A stretch of 64,000 nt of DNA from Synechococcus sp. UW179A. GTDB taxonomy: Bacteria > Cyanobacteriota > Cyanobacteriia > PCC-6307 > Cyanobiaceae. Below are positions 7,995 to 17,264 of this stretch, in pieces. Below the pieces are notes generated by a model that saw only the letters and a program-made list of their open reading frames with translations, searched no databases and was not told where the DNA came from. Location of the stretch: the NCBI RefSeq assembly GCF_900473965.1, contig NZ_UCNJ01000032.1, positions 186,001 to 250,000 on the forward strand. Direction: 5' to 3'. Each line of letters begins with the position of its first letter. The first letter of the stretch is position 1. Both the position numbers and the translations under genes were made by a program.

Positions 7995-8767
7995 CCTCCT
8001 TTCGATTCCGAACCCAGTTGAAATCGCCCCGCTGGCTGAACAGGCTGGGCAGCAGTCTGATCATCGGCGGACAGGCGGTGACCGCCACCGCCCAGGGCCG
8101 CATTAACACCATCGACCTGCTGGATCAGCTGCAGGAGGCCGGACCCGGCAGCTTTCTAATCGTGATCATCACTGCACTGGCTGCGGGCACGGTGTTCAAC
8201 ATTCAGGTCGCCAAGGAACTCAGCAACATGGGGGCCAGCACCACAGTTGGCGGCGTGCTGGCGATTGGCCTGGCTCGTGAGATCGCGCCCTTACTGACGG
8301 CCACCCTGCTCACAGGAAAAGTGGCGACAGCCTATGCGGCGCAGCTGGGGACTATGAAAGTGACCGAACAGGTCGATGCCATCACGATGTTGCGCACCGA
8401 TCCTGTGGAATACCTGGTCGTTCCCCGCCTGATCGCCATGGTGGTGATGGCGCCGGTGCAGTGCCTGTTGTTCTTTGCGGTGGCGCTCCTGGGAGGCCAG
8501 ATCAGCAGCACGGAGATTTATCAGATCCCTCCTGAGGTGTTCTGGACCTCAGCCCGCACCTGGCTTGTGCCGGATGACCTTCCTTTCATGCTGGTAAAAG
8601 CTTTGGTCTTCGGAGTGCAGATCGCTGTGCTGGCCTGTGGTTGGGGCATGACCACCCAGGGAGGGCCGAAGGAGGTGGGCACCAGCACAACCGGCGCGGT
8701 CGTGATGATCTTGGTGACCGTGGCCCTGATGGACGTACTCCTGACTCAAATCCTCTTCGGAGGCTGA
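7991..8767 (+). CDS. MlaE-type ABC lipid transport permease
   Basis: A 258-residue membrane permease of the MlaE family, which with an ATPase and an MCE-domain protein moves lipids between inner and outer membranes (TGD1-like in plastids). Typical blocks are visible: FNIQVAKELSNMGAS, GLAREIAPLLTATLLTGKV, EQVDAITMLRTDPVEYLVVPR and GVQIAVLACGWGMTTQGGP. The start overlaps the preceding transporter stop. The partner ATPase and MCE genes are not next to it; in cyanobacteria these are often scattered. The DUF3119 gene follows 17 nt later. Confidence 0.92.
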   Translation: MTSFRFRTQLKSPRWLNRLGSSLIIGGQAVTATAQGRINTIDLLDQLQEAGPGSFLIVIITALAAGTVFNIQVAKELSNMGASTTVGGVLAIGLAREIAPLLTATLLTGKVATAYAAQLGTMKVTEQVDAITMLRTDPVEYLVVPRLIAMVVMAPVQCLLFFAVALLGGQISSTEIYQIPPEVFWTSARTWLVPDDLPFMLVKALVFGVQIAVLACGWGMTTQGGPKEVGTSTTGAVVMILVTVALMDVLLTQILFGG

Positions 8768-8784
8768 AGCAACCTCTTCATTCC

Positions 8785-9192
8785 ATGACCACAACAACCT
8801 CTAGCCCTAACCAAGACCCTGTGAGCATCAGCCCGAGCCCACGTCTAGCGCTGCTGATCATTCTCCTCAGCCTCTGCCTGCTGCCACTGCCGTTGACCCC
8901 ATGGCCCACCGTGGTGGTAGGGCTTTTCGGCATTTTCCTGTTCGTTCAGACCTACAGCCTGCGTCTTGAGTTCACCGGCGACACCTTGGTGGTCTGGCGT
9001 GGGCAGCAGGAATTGCGCAGATTTCCCTACGCCGAATGGCAGAGCTGGCGACTGTTTGCCCCCTGGCTGCCAGGCCTGTTTTATTTCCGCGAAATCAAGA
9101 GCATCCACTTCCTACCGATCCTCTTCAATCCTGCTGAGCTACGCCAGCAGCTGGAAGAGCGGGTGGGTTCCCTGGAGACTCCCCAGCCCTGA
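8785..9192 (+). CDS. DUF3119 family membrane protein
   Basis: A 135-residue cyanobacterial protein matching the DUF3119 pattern. An N-terminal membrane hairpin (about residues 20-65, rich in Leu and Pro) is followed by a conserved soluble stretch with LRLEFTGDTLVVWRGQ, FPYAEWQSWRLFAPWLPGLFYFR and IHFLPILFNPAELRQQLEER. The family has no established function. It follows the MlaE-type permease by 17 nt and is probably cotranscribed with it. The start is the ATG of MTTTTSSPN, not the longer frame that runs through the permease gene. Confidence 0.8.
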   Translation: MTTTTSSPNQDPVSISPSPRLALLIILLSLCLLPLPLTPWPTVVVGLFGIFLFVQTYSLRLEFTGDTLVVWRGQQELRRFPYAEWQSWRLFAPWLPGLFYFREIKSIHFLPILFNPAELRQQLEERVGSLETPQP

Positions 9193-9317
9193 GCCTGCAA
9201 AACCCATTCTCAAATCCGACATACAGGTCAAAGAACCATCACTGCAAGCCAACGAGAACGTTGTATTTGGGCCATGAGCCCTTCAATCCGCTGAAATGAG
9301 TTCAGGACAAGCCGACC

Positions 9318-10292
9318 ATGCCTGACGAGAACGATTCGCCATTCCAGGACGCGCCGCAAGCCAAAGAGGCGCACAGCGAGGCATCCATCGCCGCAAGCGA
9401 TGACGTGGAACCTTCGTCTGAATCGCTGATCCAGCTAGCACTGATGGATCTTCAGTCTCGGCGAGACAAACTGCAGCAGGAGATCGACAGCCTCCAGCAG
9501 CGCAAAGGGCAACTGGAGCAGGAGATGACCGCCAGCTTTGCAGGCCAGTCCGATGCGATCGCCAGACGAGTGAAGGGCTTTCAGGAGTATTTGGGTGGAG
9601 CCCTACAGGGGCTTGCCCAATCGGTGGAGACGCTCGAGCTCGTGGCTCAGCCCGTGGTGGTGAAGCCTTCACCACTGGATGCTCAGGTAGCCGAAGCCGC
9701 CGCCGAACAGGCCATGGCGAACGCCGGTGGCTCCCCGGCTCTGGCCGACACCTTCCGTCCCGATGAGGAGCTGATCCGAACCAACCTCAGGCGTTTTCTA
9801 GAGCAGCCCGACTTCTATGCCGAACCCTGGAAACTGCGCCGCAGCCTGGACGACAGCGACATCACTCTGCTCGAGGACTGGTTTTTCAATCAGGGAGGCA
9901 GGGGAGCCCAGGCCAGCCGAGGCAGTCGTCCTCGCAACGTGCTGCTGGGGGCGGCCCTGATCGCCATCATCGGAGAGCTTTACGGCGATCAGTTCCAGAC
10001 CCTGGTCCTAGCGGGACAGCCTGAACGCCTGGGGGACTGGAGACGAGGTCTGCAGGATGCTCTCGGGCTAGGGCGGGAAGATTTCGGCCCGAGCAGCGGC
10101 ATTGTGCTGTTTGAACGAGGAGATGCCCTCGTCGAGCGGGCGGACCGACTGGAAGAACGCGGCGAAGTCCCCCTGATCCTGATCGACGCTGCGGAACGGG
10201 TGGTGGACATTCCCGTGCTTCAGTTCCCGCTCTGGCTGGCTTTTGCAGCCGGCCCAGGCGAAACCTACGACGACGAAGACAACCTGCTCTGA
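9318..10292 (+). CDS. DUF3086 family protein
   Basis: A 324-residue cytoplasmic protein of the cyanobacterial DUF3086 family. An acidic, low-complexity N terminus (1-45) leads into a coiled coil (about 44-78, DLQSRRDKLQQEIDSLQQRK). A linker is followed by the conserved C-terminal domain from about residue 150 (FRPDEELIRTNLRRFLEQPD), ending in an acidic tail. The function is unknown. Its stop overlaps the plsY start by one base (TGATG), so the two are very likely translated from one message, hinting at a role linked to membrane lipid synthesis, though only by position. Confidence 0.82.
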   Translation: MPDENDSPFQDAPQAKEAHSEASIAASDDVEPSSESLIQLALMDLQSRRDKLQQEIDSLQQRKGQLEQEMTASFAGQSDAIARRVKGFQEYLGGALQGLAQSVETLELVAQPVVVKPSPLDAQVAEAAAEQAMANAGGSPALADTFRPDEELIRTNLRRFLEQPDFYAEPWKLRRSLDDSDITLLEDWFFNQGGRGAQASRGSRPRNVLLGAALIAIIGELYGDQFQTLVLAGQPERLGDWRRGLQDALGLGREDFGPSSGIVLFERGDALVERADRLEERGEVPLILIDAAERVVDIPVLQFPLWLAFAAGPGETYDDEDNLL

Positions 10293-10891
10293 TGCCCTTC
10301 CTTACGCTGCTGCTGGGCTACTTGCTCGGCTCTATTCCCAGCGGCTTCTTGGCCGGCAAATGGTGCAAGGGCATCGACCTACGCACGATCGGATCCGGCT
10401 CCACCGGCGCCACCAATGTGCTTCGGAATGTCGGGAAAAAGCCTGCACTAGCTGTGTTTCTTGTGGATGTGGCCAAAGGCGCTGCTGCGGTGTTGCTGGC
10501 AAGAGCCCTCAACCAAACCTCGGCTGTGAACGACTGGATTCAAGTACTGGCGGGCCTTGCGGCTCTGGCCGGTCATATCTGGCCGGTATGGCTGGGCTTC
10601 AAGGGTGGAAAGGCAGTCGCGACCGGTTTTGGCATGTTTCTCGGTCTGGCCTGGCCGGTTGGACTGGCCTGCTTCGGACTCTTCATGGCCGTGTTCAGCC
10701 TTAGCCGGATCGTCTCGCTCGCCAGCGTGGTGGCAGCGCTGAGCCTGCCTTTGCTGATGGCTGCCGGTTCGTCCAGCAACGCCAATCTGGTGGTAGCCCT
10801 GGTGGCGATGGGACTAGTGCTCTGGAGGCACCGCAGCAATATTCAGCGACTGATCAACGGCACCGAACCACAGGTGGGCCAGAAGTCTTGA
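10292..10891 (+). CDS. plsY: glycerol-3-phosphate acyltransferase PlsY
   Basis: A 199-residue inner-membrane enzyme transferring an acyl group from acyl-phosphate to glycerol-3-phosphate, the first step of phospholipid and glycolipid synthesis. All three PlsY loops are present: GSIPSGFLAGKW (about 11-22), IGSGSTGATNVLRNVGK (32-48) and GFKGGKAVATGFG (about 100-112). Five or so membrane spans and the length fit the family. The start is the ATG overlapping the previous stop. Confidence 0.96.
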   Translation: MPFLTLLLGYLLGSIPSGFLAGKWCKGIDLRTIGSGSTGATNVLRNVGKKPALAVFLVDVAKGAAAVLLARALNQTSAVNDWIQVLAGLAALAGHIWPVWLGFKGGKAVATGFGMFLGLAWPVGLACFGLFMAVFSLSRIVSLASVVAALSLPLLMAAGSSSNANLVVALVAMGLVLWRHRSNIQRLINGTEPQVGQKS

Positions 10892-10935
10892 GTCCAGCTG
10901 GTCAGCCTTCGATGCTTTATAGACTGAGGCTCTGA

Positions 10936-11691
10936 TCAATTCACCAGCTCCTCGCAGCAGGCGGAGAAAGCAGCGCCAGGGTCTGCTGACCTTGTGATCG
11001 GCCGACCGATCACCAGCTGGCTTGCACCGGCAGCAATTGCCTCGGCAGGCCCCATCACCCTGGCCTGATCACCTACCGCACTTCCTTTGGGGCGAATTCC
11101 TGGTGTGACCAGTGAGAACGGCAATGGATGCTGTGCACGCAGAGCCGCGGCCTCCAGCGGAGAACACACACAACCACCGATGCCTGCAGTTGCCGACAGC
11201 AAAGCCAACGACGAGACCCGTTCGGCAATGCCCTGGGGAACGGCGAGCTCCTGCTGAAGTCGCTGCTGATCCCAGCTGGTGAGCACAGTGACCGCCAGAA
11301 GTGTCGGAGTCACAAGCCCCGCACTGTGGGCACTGGCCATTGCTGCAGCCTGCGCGGCCTGAAGCGCTTCGCGGCCAGCACAGGCATGCACGGTGATCAA
11401 CTCCGCACCCAGCGCCGCTGCCCCAGTACAGGCCCCAGCCATGGTCGCCGGGATGTCGTGGAACTTGAGATCCAGAAACACCCGCAGCCCCTGATCCCTC
11501 AACTGGCTGACTACTGCAGGCCCCGCCTGCACAAACAATTCCAAACCAACCTTCACCCAACGGAGTTCACTCACCTGGCCGCCAAAGGCCAGTGCCTGCT
11601 CTGGGTCCATGCCGTCAAGGGCCACGATGATCCGCTCAGCGGGATCAGCAGAAAGCGAAGAAGCCAAGGCAGCTGCACCAACTGATTCCAT
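10936..11691 (-). CDS. pyrF: orotidine 5'-phosphate decarboxylase
   Basis: The final enzyme of UMP synthesis, decarboxylating OMP. The family signature [16 protein letters not shown] carries the catalytic Asp and Lys; IIVALDGMD near the start and VTPGIRP plus QLVIGRPIT near the end are phosphate- and substrate-binding loops of the barrel. The ATG start gives 251 residues; a GTG 27 nt upstream would give 260, and the choice is uncertain because neither has a good ribosome binding site. It lies downstream of tyrS on the same strand with a gap of about 70 nt, and converges on plsY. Confidence 0.93.
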   Translation of the reverse strand: MESVGAAALASSLSADPAERIIVALDGMDPEQALAFGGQVSELRWVKVGLELFVQAGPAVVSQLRDQGLRVFLDLKFHDIPATMAGACTGAAALGAELITVHACAGREALQAAQAAAMASAHSAGLVTPTLLAVTVLTSWDQQRLQQELAVPQGIAERVSSLALLSATAGIGGCVCSPLEAAALRAQHPLPFSLVTPGIRPKGSAVGDQARVMGPAEAIAAGASQLVIGRPITRSADPGAAFSACCEELVN

Positions 11692-11759
11692 CCTGGTCAA
11701 AAGCCCTGAAGTATTCACTTAGCCGCGATTGAGCGCTGATGAAGGCCAAAGGGGCCTGA

Positions 11760-13004
11760 TCAGCCCACCAGCCTGCGAAAGGTCTTCTTTCCAAGCTGCA
11801 GCACCTTGCCCTCCAGTTCCGCGGCCGACGCGAATTCCTGATTGGGGTCAGTGATCTTTTCCCCTTCTAACCGAGCTGCGCCGCCTTTGATCTGGCGGCG
11901 CGCCTCGCTACTGCTTGCGCAGATTCCAACGGCACTGAGCAAATAGAACGCTTTGGCCGGAAAATTCACCGCGGCCAGTGACGCCTCGGGTACATCCGCG
12001 CAGGCATCACCGCCGCTACTCACCAGTGTCGCCGCATCAGCCTGGGCTTTTTGGGCTGCTTCCATGCCATGGCGGCTGGCGGTCACCGCCAGAGCCATCG
12101 CCTTCTGTTTCTCGCGCGCGTTTGCCGGCAAAGCCTGCGGGTTCAGATCCGTCAGCAATGTCACATAGTCATCAATAGCGGCATCGCCTACCTTCTCGAG
12201 CTTGGAGTACATCGACAGTGCGTCTTCCTCAAGACCCACAGTGTTCCCAAGGCTTTTGCTCATCTTCTGCGCCCCATCAAGACCCACGAGGATCGGCAGC
12301 AGAAGGCCGAACTGCGTCCCTGATCCGAAATGGCGCTGCAGGTCGCGTCCCATGGCCACATTGAACTTCTGATCAGTACCGCCCAGCTCCACATCCGCAT
12401 TCACAGCTACGGAGTCGTAGCCCTGCAGCAGCGGATACAGGAATTCATGCAGGGCGATCGGTGCACCGCTGCCATAGCGCTTGGAGAAATCATCCTTGGC
12501 CAGCATCTGACCCACGGTGGCTGTGCCCAGCAGGCCAATGGTCTGAGGCAAGTCAAGACCTTCCAGCCACTCGCTGTTGCGGCGCACTTCAAGGCGGCCA
12601 GGGGTCTCAAAATCAAGCAGAGCTGTCTGCTTCGGCTGGCCCGCGCCCAGCTGCGCCAGGTAAGTGGCGGCATTGGCCTCAACCTCTTCGGCGGTGAGCT
12701 GCACCCGCGTGGCGCTCTTGCCAGTTGGGTCTCCGATCCGGGCGGTGAAGTCGCCGATGATCAGAACTGCGGTGTGCCCCGCATCCTGAAAAGCACGCAG
12801 CTTGCGGAAAAGGATGCTGTGCCCGAGGTGGATGTTGCTGCCGGTGGGGTCAATACCAAGCTTGATACGCAGAGGCTTTCCCTCAATCTCTGCCTGCGTC
12901 AACCTCGCCGCCAACGACTGATCAGCATCATCGCCAACTCCTGCTGGAAACAGATCGGCCATGCCACGCGACAGCCATGCCGGCAGAGACGGTGTGGAAG
13001 CCAT
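11760..13004 (-). CDS. tyrS: tyrosyl-tRNA synthetase
   Basis: A 414-residue class I synthetase charging tRNA-Tyr. The HIGH counterpart HLGH is at residues 59-62, preceded by [10 protein letters not shown], and KMSKS is at 247-251. [13 protein letters not shown] and [11 protein letters not shown] bind tyrosine. The C terminus (about 345-410) carries an S4 RNA-binding domain. HLGH with an intact KMSKS motif fits the TyrZ-like branch rather than the E. coli TyrS branch. Confidence 0.96.
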   Translation of the reverse strand: MASTPSLPAWLSRGMADLFPAGVGDDADQSLAARLTQAEIEGKPLRIKLGIDPTGSNIHLGHSILFRKLRAFQDAGHTAVLIIGDFTARIGDPTGKSATRVQLTAEEVEANAATYLAQLGAGQPKQTALLDFETPGRLEVRRNSEWLEGLDLPQTIGLLGTATVGQMLAKDDFSKRYGSGAPIALHEFLYPLLQGYDSVAVNADVELGGTDQKFNVAMGRDLQRHFGSGTQFGLLLPILVGLDGAQKMSKSLGNTVGLEEDALSMYSKLEKVGDAAIDDYVTLLTDLNPQALPANAREKQKAMALAVTASRHGMEAAQKAQADAATLVSSGGDACADVPEASLAAVNFPAKAFYLLSAVGICASSSEARRQIKGGAARLEGEKITDPNQEFASAAELEGKVLQLGKKTFRRLVG

Positions 13005-13046
13005 GGGCGAGGCAGAGCGATTGCGGGCTGAATCGTACGGGCCGCT

Positions 13047-13373
13047 TCAGCTGGGCGGTTGGTCCAGCTGACTTTTCATCCGTTCCAGCGTGCCTTGCAT
13101 CTGCTCAAACATCTGCTCTGGGGTAATCCCGAATTGTCCTAGCTGACTGCGCAGCTGTTCCACGGTGAGCTTGGCCTGGAAGTCTTCCGAGAGCTCAAAG
13201 CGCTTCATGAACACGCGGTATCGCTCCATGAGCTCCTCCATTGTGTCGATGAACTTCTTTTTGCCCTCGCGGTCAAACTTGCCATAATCCGACCCCAGCT
13301 GCATCAACTGCTGATAGTCACCGAACAGACGCTTGGCTTCCTCCTGAACGATCTCGGAGTCGAAGAACGCCAT
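13047..13373 (-). CDS. DUF1825 family protein
   Basis: A 108-residue cyanobacterial protein of family DUF1825. It starts MAFFDSEIVQEEAKRLFGDY and is mostly helical, with conserved YGKFDREGKKKFID, MEELMERYRVFMKRFELSEDFQAK and LGQFGITPEQMFEQM. The C-terminal Gln/Met-rich helix is predicted coiled. The function is unknown. I chose the ATG at MAFFDSE because the longer frame adds 23 residues not typical of the family. It lies just upstream of tyrS on the same strand. Confidence 0.85.
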   Translation of the reverse strand: MAFFDSEIVQEEAKRLFGDYQQLMQLGSDYGKFDREGKKKFIDTMEELMERYRVFMKRFELSEDFQAKLTVEQLRSQLGQFGITPEQMFEQMQGTLERMKSQLDQPPS

Positions 13374-13497
13374 GGTCCACCCATCAACTTGAGCAATTGT
13401 GGACAATTTGAGCTGCCCATAACAGTGCGGATCCACGCCCACTAATTCACGTCAACATGAATGGGTTAGCGGCAACGGCCCCGAGCCTCTCCCTCCT

Positions 13498-14223
13498 TTG
13501 GATCTCAGCGAACGGATCCCGTCTCTGCAGCAACGGTCCCGACAAGGCCACAGCATGCTGAAGCGCAGTCGCACCGCCATCGCTACCGCCGACCTTGTTC
13601 TGCTGAGCAGCTGGACAGCCTGGTTCGAAGGACAGGGACCTCTGGTGGCTGCCTGCACCAGCGAGGATGACTGCCTACTGAGGCTTCAAACTAGCGCTGC
13701 CAACCTGTTGCTCTGCACGGACACTCTTGACGGCGGCTGTGGAACGAACCTCGTACGCAGGGCGAAGGAGATCAACCCCGAGCTGAAGGTGTTGATGCTG
13801 CTTCAGCGACCCATCCCGCGCACGATCCTGGATGCCATCGATGCCCGCTGCCATGGAATCTGCTCGGCTCAGACCACCGGAACCGGCACGGTGGCCGCAG
13901 CGCTCACCGCCATCGACACCGACGGGCAGTACCTCGATCCATTGATCAGTGGCGTGCTGCACCACAGCAGACTGCGTAGCAGTGGTGATCAGGTCCCTCT
14001 CAAAGAGCTCACCATGCGCGAAGAAGACGTGCTGCGTGGTCTCTGCCGTGGCATGACCAATCAGGAAATCGCCGACGCCTTGGTGGTGTCGATTGACACG
14101 GTCAAAAGTCATGTCAGCAGCCTTCTACGCAAGTTGCCAGCCAGAGACCGGACCATGGCCGTTGTCACAGCATTTCGTGAGGGGTTGGTGCAAGTCCCCA
14201 CCAGGCCACCCCGCTGGACCTAG
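13498..14223 (+). CDS. LuxR-type response regulator with degenerate receiver
   Basis: Up to 241 residues with a C-terminal LuxR/GerE helix-turn-helix (about 168-230: LTMREEDVLRGLCRGMTNQE, then IADALVVSIDTVKSHVSSLLRKL). The N-terminal 30-150 looks like a receiver fold (ADLVLLSS, ANLLLCTDTLDG, LKVLMLLQRP) but the acidic pocket and the conserved Lys are not evident, so phosphorylation is doubtful. The frame opens with TTG; an ATG at residue 20 (MLKRSR) is an alternative start. It probably binds DNA as a dimer; targets are unknown. No histidine kinase is adjacent. Confidence 0.75.
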   Translation: MDLSERIPSLQQRSRQGHSMLKRSRTAIATADLVLLSSWTAWFEGQGPLVAACTSEDDCLLRLQTSAANLLLCTDTLDGGCGTNLVRRAKEINPELKVLMLLQRPIPRTILDAIDARCHGICSAQTTGTGTVAAALTAIDTDGQYLDPLISGVLHHSRLRSSGDQVPLKELTMREEDVLRGLCRGMTNQEIADALVVSIDTVKSHVSSLLRKLPARDRTMAVVTAFREGLVQVPTRPPRWT

Positions 14224-14257
14224 GGTCCTGGCCAGGCTGCAACGGAGAAACGCGGCG

Positions 14258-14839
14258 ATGGCGCGCCGGCACTGGCTCGATCCACTGGCCCGCAAGGTGC
14301 TTCAGGCCATGGGTGACCTGCCTCAGGATGCTGGTCGCACAGGCAAAAACAATCGGTACGACCAAAAACCAGAGGTGTCTCCCAACTGGTGCATCGATGT
14401 GAACAGAGCCAGCGCAGAGCAATGGCGCCAATTACCGGGCTGCAGCGAAATCATGGTGGATCAGTTGCTGCGCCTTCAGCAGGGTGGTGTTCAGTTCAGC
14501 CAGATGGAGGATCTGGCTCAGCTGCTCGATATCTCAGAAGGGCTCTGCGAGCAATGGAGACCCTATTTGATCTTCCGCTGGCACGGGGATGCTCCGCAGT
14601 TACCGGAACAGGCACCGCTAAATCTGAATTCCGCCAGCCCCACCCTGCTGGCCAAAACCCTGCCATGGCCAGATGAGCGGGTGGAACGCCTAATCGCAGA
14701 ACGACGGCGCGAACCGTTTCAGAACCTCGCAGATTTACAGGAGCGACTCTGTCTGCCCCCGGCAACGGTGGAAGCTCTGATCGGGCGTGTCCGCTTCGGG
14801 TCCAGACCTGCCGGCCCAAGCTTGCCCCCGCGAGGTTGA
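14258..14839 (+). CDS. helix-hairpin-helix DNA-binding protein (ComEA-like)
   Basis: A 193-residue soluble protein with two helix-hairpin-helix regions: IDVNRASAEQWRQLPGCSE with the following helix (about 46-85), and LNLNSASPTLLAKTLPWPDE with FQNLADLQERL (about 122-170). The pattern 'N-x-A-s-...-L-P-G' is that of ComEA-type modules binding DNA without sequence specificity. There is no membrane anchor, unlike competence ComEA. The GIY-YIG gene begins 5 nt after its stop, suggesting a joint role in DNA processing. The function is inferred from domains only. Confidence 0.75.
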   Translation: MARRHWLDPLARKVLQAMGDLPQDAGRTGKNNRYDQKPEVSPNWCIDVNRASAEQWRQLPGCSEIMVDQLLRLQQGGVQFSQMEDLAQLLDISEGLCEQWRPYLIFRWHGDAPQLPEQAPLNLNSASPTLLAKTLPWPDERVERLIAERRREPFQNLADLQERLCLPPATVEALIGRVRFGSRPAGPSLPPRG

Positions 14840-14844
14840 TTGCG

Positions 14845-15432
14845 ATGCCTGCCTCTCCTCGCCAGGGAAGCCTTTTCGAACAGCCGGCACCAGCCGGTCG
14901 TGACAACGAACCTGCCGAGTTGGCACTGAATGTGCAGCAGCTTCAAAGCTGGCAGCAGCGCATCCACAGCTTCCAGAGCCCTCTGTTTCAGGCGGACGGT
15001 GCGAGTCAGGAGCAGGCCAGCCTGTTCAGCAACCACGAGGATCCAGCTGCCGAGATTCAACCGTTGTCGCTTAAACCGCTACCGCTGAGTTTCTGGCGCT
15101 GGCCGCAGAGCCCCCATCAAGGGGCGGCGTTGTATTGGGTCATGGATCGACCCTCAGGTCTTCAACACCCGATCCTGCTTTACATCGGAGAGACCATGGC
15201 AGCCGATCGGCGTTGGAAGGGAGAGCACGATTGCAAGGCCTACCTCTCGGCCTATCAAGAGGCCTGCGTGGACTGCGGCCTGACCTGCAGAACCAGCATC
15301 CGTTTTTGGGGCGATGTACCCAAGGCCACCCGGGCGCGACGACAGCTGGAACAGACCCTGATCCGCCGCTGGCAACCACCGTTCAACAAGGAATCGCGCG
15401 ATCGATGGGCCACGCCGTTTCAAGCCGCCTAA
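14845..15432 (+). CDS. GIY-YIG-like nuclease-domain protein
   Basis: A 195-residue protein with a polar, Gln-rich N-terminal half (1-80) and a C-terminal GIY-YIG-like domain. ALYWVMD and ILLYIGET form the paired GIY and YIG strands, ADRRWKGEH supplies the basic residue, and LEQTLIRRWQPPFNKE supplies the catalytic Glu and the terminal Asn. UvrC and homing-type nucleases use this fold to cut DNA. I chose the ATG (MPASPRQG) 9 nt inside a frame that could also open at TTG. It follows the helix-hairpin-helix gene by 5 nt. Confidence 0.75.
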   Translation: MPASPRQGSLFEQPAPAGRDNEPAELALNVQQLQSWQQRIHSFQSPLFQADGASQEQASLFSNHEDPAAEIQPLSLKPLPLSFWRWPQSPHQGAALYWVMDRPSGLQHPILLYIGETMAADRRWKGEHDCKAYLSAYQEACVDCGLTCRTSIRFWGDVPKATRARRQLEQTLIRRWQPPFNKESRDRWATPFQAA

Positions 15433-15469
15433 GCACAGCTCCTAGCATCGGTTTAGGCAACGGCTCCCC

Positions 15470-16960
15470 ATGAAAATCTCCCTCTCTCCGGCCACCCCTG
15501 AGGCCTGGAGCGGTTCCGTACTGGCGCTTGGCATTCCTCAGGACGACCCCCAAGGCCTGGTGGAGGCGATGGAACAACGTTTCAGCATTCAGCTGTCGGA
15601 ATGGCTGAAGCAGAAGCCCTTCACGGGCAAGAGCGGTGATCTGGCCAGCCTTCAACTGCTGCGCAACGACTGCACGACCCTTGTGCTTCTAGGGCTGGGG
15701 GATCTCGAATCTGTAGATCGGGACAGCCTGCGTATGGCCGCTGCCGCTGCCGCCCGAGCAGCACAGGGCCAGGGCGGCTCTCTCGGCCTGATGCTGCCGA
15801 TTGGATCTGAAGACCCGATCGGTGATGCCACTGCCGCTGCTGAAGCTGTACGACTGTCTCTTTACAGCGACCTGCGCTTTCGCAGCAAACCCGAACCCAA
15901 CCAGAGACCTGACCAGCTAGAGCTGCTGGGCCAATGGCCAGCGGGCCTCCAAAAGATGCTGGAAACGGTTCATCCGGTCTGCGCCGGGGTGGAGCTGGCC
16001 AGGGAGTTGGTGGCGGCGCCACCCAACAGCGTCACCCCAGCGGAACTGGCCCGAACTGCGGCAGCCCTCGCCCACGAGCACGGACTTGACCTCACCGTGC
16101 TCGAACGTGCCGACTGCGAGGAGCGGGGTATGGGCTCTTACCTCTCGGTCTGCCAAGGCTCTGACATGGATCCAAAATTCATCCACCTGACCTATCGGCC
16201 AAGCGGCATAGCGAAGAAGCGCCTCGTTCTGGTGGGCAAGGGACTCACATTTGATTCAGGGGGCTACAACCTCAAGGTCGGGGGCGCCCAGATCGACATG
16301 ATGAAGTTCGATATGGGCGGCAGCGCTGCTGTATTTGGAGCGATGCGCAGCATCGCTGAACTGCGCCCAGCGGGCGTGGAGGTGCACATGCTGGTGGCCG
16401 CGTGCGAAAACATGATCAATGGCTCCGCGGTTCATCCTGGGGACATCGTCACGGCGTCCAACGGCACCACGATCGAAATCAACAACACCGATGCGGAAGG
16501 CAGACTCACCCTCGCCGATGCCCTGGTGTACGCCTCCAAACTCAAACCCGATGCGATCGTGGATCTGGCGACGCTCACCGGTGCCTGCGTGGTTGCCCTC
16601 GGCGATGAGATCGCAGGTCTTTGGACCCCCAACGACGACCTCTCCTCTGAGCTGGAAACAGCCGCCAGCAGTGCGGGAGAGGGCATCTGGCGCATGCCCC
16701 TTCACAGCTCTTACCGCAAGGGCCTCAAATCCCTCCTTGCCGACATGAAGAACACCGGCCCTCGTCCCGGTGGATCGATCACCGCCGCGCTATTCCTCAA
16801 GGAATTCGTGGATGCCGGCATTCCCTGGGCCCATATCGACATCGCAGGCACGGTGTGGAGCGACAAGGGCCGCGGACTGAATCCCTCAGGGGCCACAGGC
16901 TACGGAGTACGCACTCTGGTGAACTGGGTGGTGAAGCAGGCCTCAACCGCCGAGGCCTAA
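15470..16960 (+). CDS. pepA: leucyl aminopeptidase
   Basis: A 496-residue M17 cytosolic aminopeptidase, a hexameric two-metal enzyme removing N-terminal residues in protein turnover. The catalytic region is intact: LVGKGLTFDSGGYNLK (about 254-269), MKFDMGGSAAVFGA, and NNTDAEGRLTLADALVYA (about 338-355) with the metal-binding Asp and Glu and the catalytic Arg. The N-terminal 150 residues form the regulatory macro-like domain. It is preceded by the GIY-YIG gene and followed after 26 nt by a small membrane protein gene. Confidence 0.96.
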   Translation: MKISLSPATPEAWSGSVLALGIPQDDPQGLVEAMEQRFSIQLSEWLKQKPFTGKSGDLASLQLLRNDCTTLVLLGLGDLESVDRDSLRMAAAAAARAAQGQGGSLGLMLPIGSEDPIGDATAAAEAVRLSLYSDLRFRSKPEPNQRPDQLELLGQWPAGLQKMLETVHPVCAGVELARELVAAPPNSVTPAELARTAAALAHEHGLDLTVLERADCEERGMGSYLSVCQGSDMDPKFIHLTYRPSGIAKKRLVLVGKGLTFDSGGYNLKVGGAQIDMMKFDMGGSAAVFGAMRSIAELRPAGVEVHMLVAACENMINGSAVHPGDIVTASNGTTIEINNTDAEGRLTLADALVYASKLKPDAIVDLATLTGACVVALGDEIAGLWTPNDDLSSELETAASSAGEGIWRMPLHSSYRKGLKSLLADMKNTGPRPGGSITAALFLKEFVDAGIPWAHIDIAGTVWSDKGRGLNPSGATGYGVRTLVNWVVKQASTAEA

Positions 16961-16986
16961 ATTTCAATCTCAACGAAGCAAGCTGC

Positions 16987-17244
16987 ATGGCCTCCAGCCC
17001 CTTTCGCTGGTATGTACGCGCCCAGCTGGGTGTTCTGCTGTTACCTGCCGGTCTCTGCTTGTTCGGGGAAGCAGTCAGTCGCAGAACACTTCAGCTGGCT
17101 GGAAGCGATGGTGGTCCGTGGTGGTGGTACGGGACACTCAGCCTGATTGTGATCAATGCGGGCGTTGGGCTGATGATCGAATCGGGCCTATTACAGGGTT
17201 ATCCGGGACGTAGAACAAAGTCCTCAGACACACAGCTTCAATAA
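16987..17244 (+). CDS. small membrane protein, unknown
   Basis: An 85-residue protein with two predicted membrane helices (about 10-30, LGVLLLPAGLCLFGEAV, and 48-68, GTLSLIVINAGVGLMIESGL) joined by a loop containing SDGGPWWWYG. The basic, Ser/Thr-rich tail is probably cytoplasmic. The start is the ATG of MASSPFRW after the pepA stop; the longer frame overlaps pepA. It is likely cotranscribed with pepA. No known family is recognised. Confidence 0.65.
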   Translation: MASSPFRWYVRAQLGVLLLPAGLCLFGEAVSRRTLQLAGSDGGPWWWYGTLSLIVINAGVGLMIESGLLQGYPGRRTKSSDTQLQ

Positions 17245-17264
17245 CGAATAGGTCCGAATCCCAT

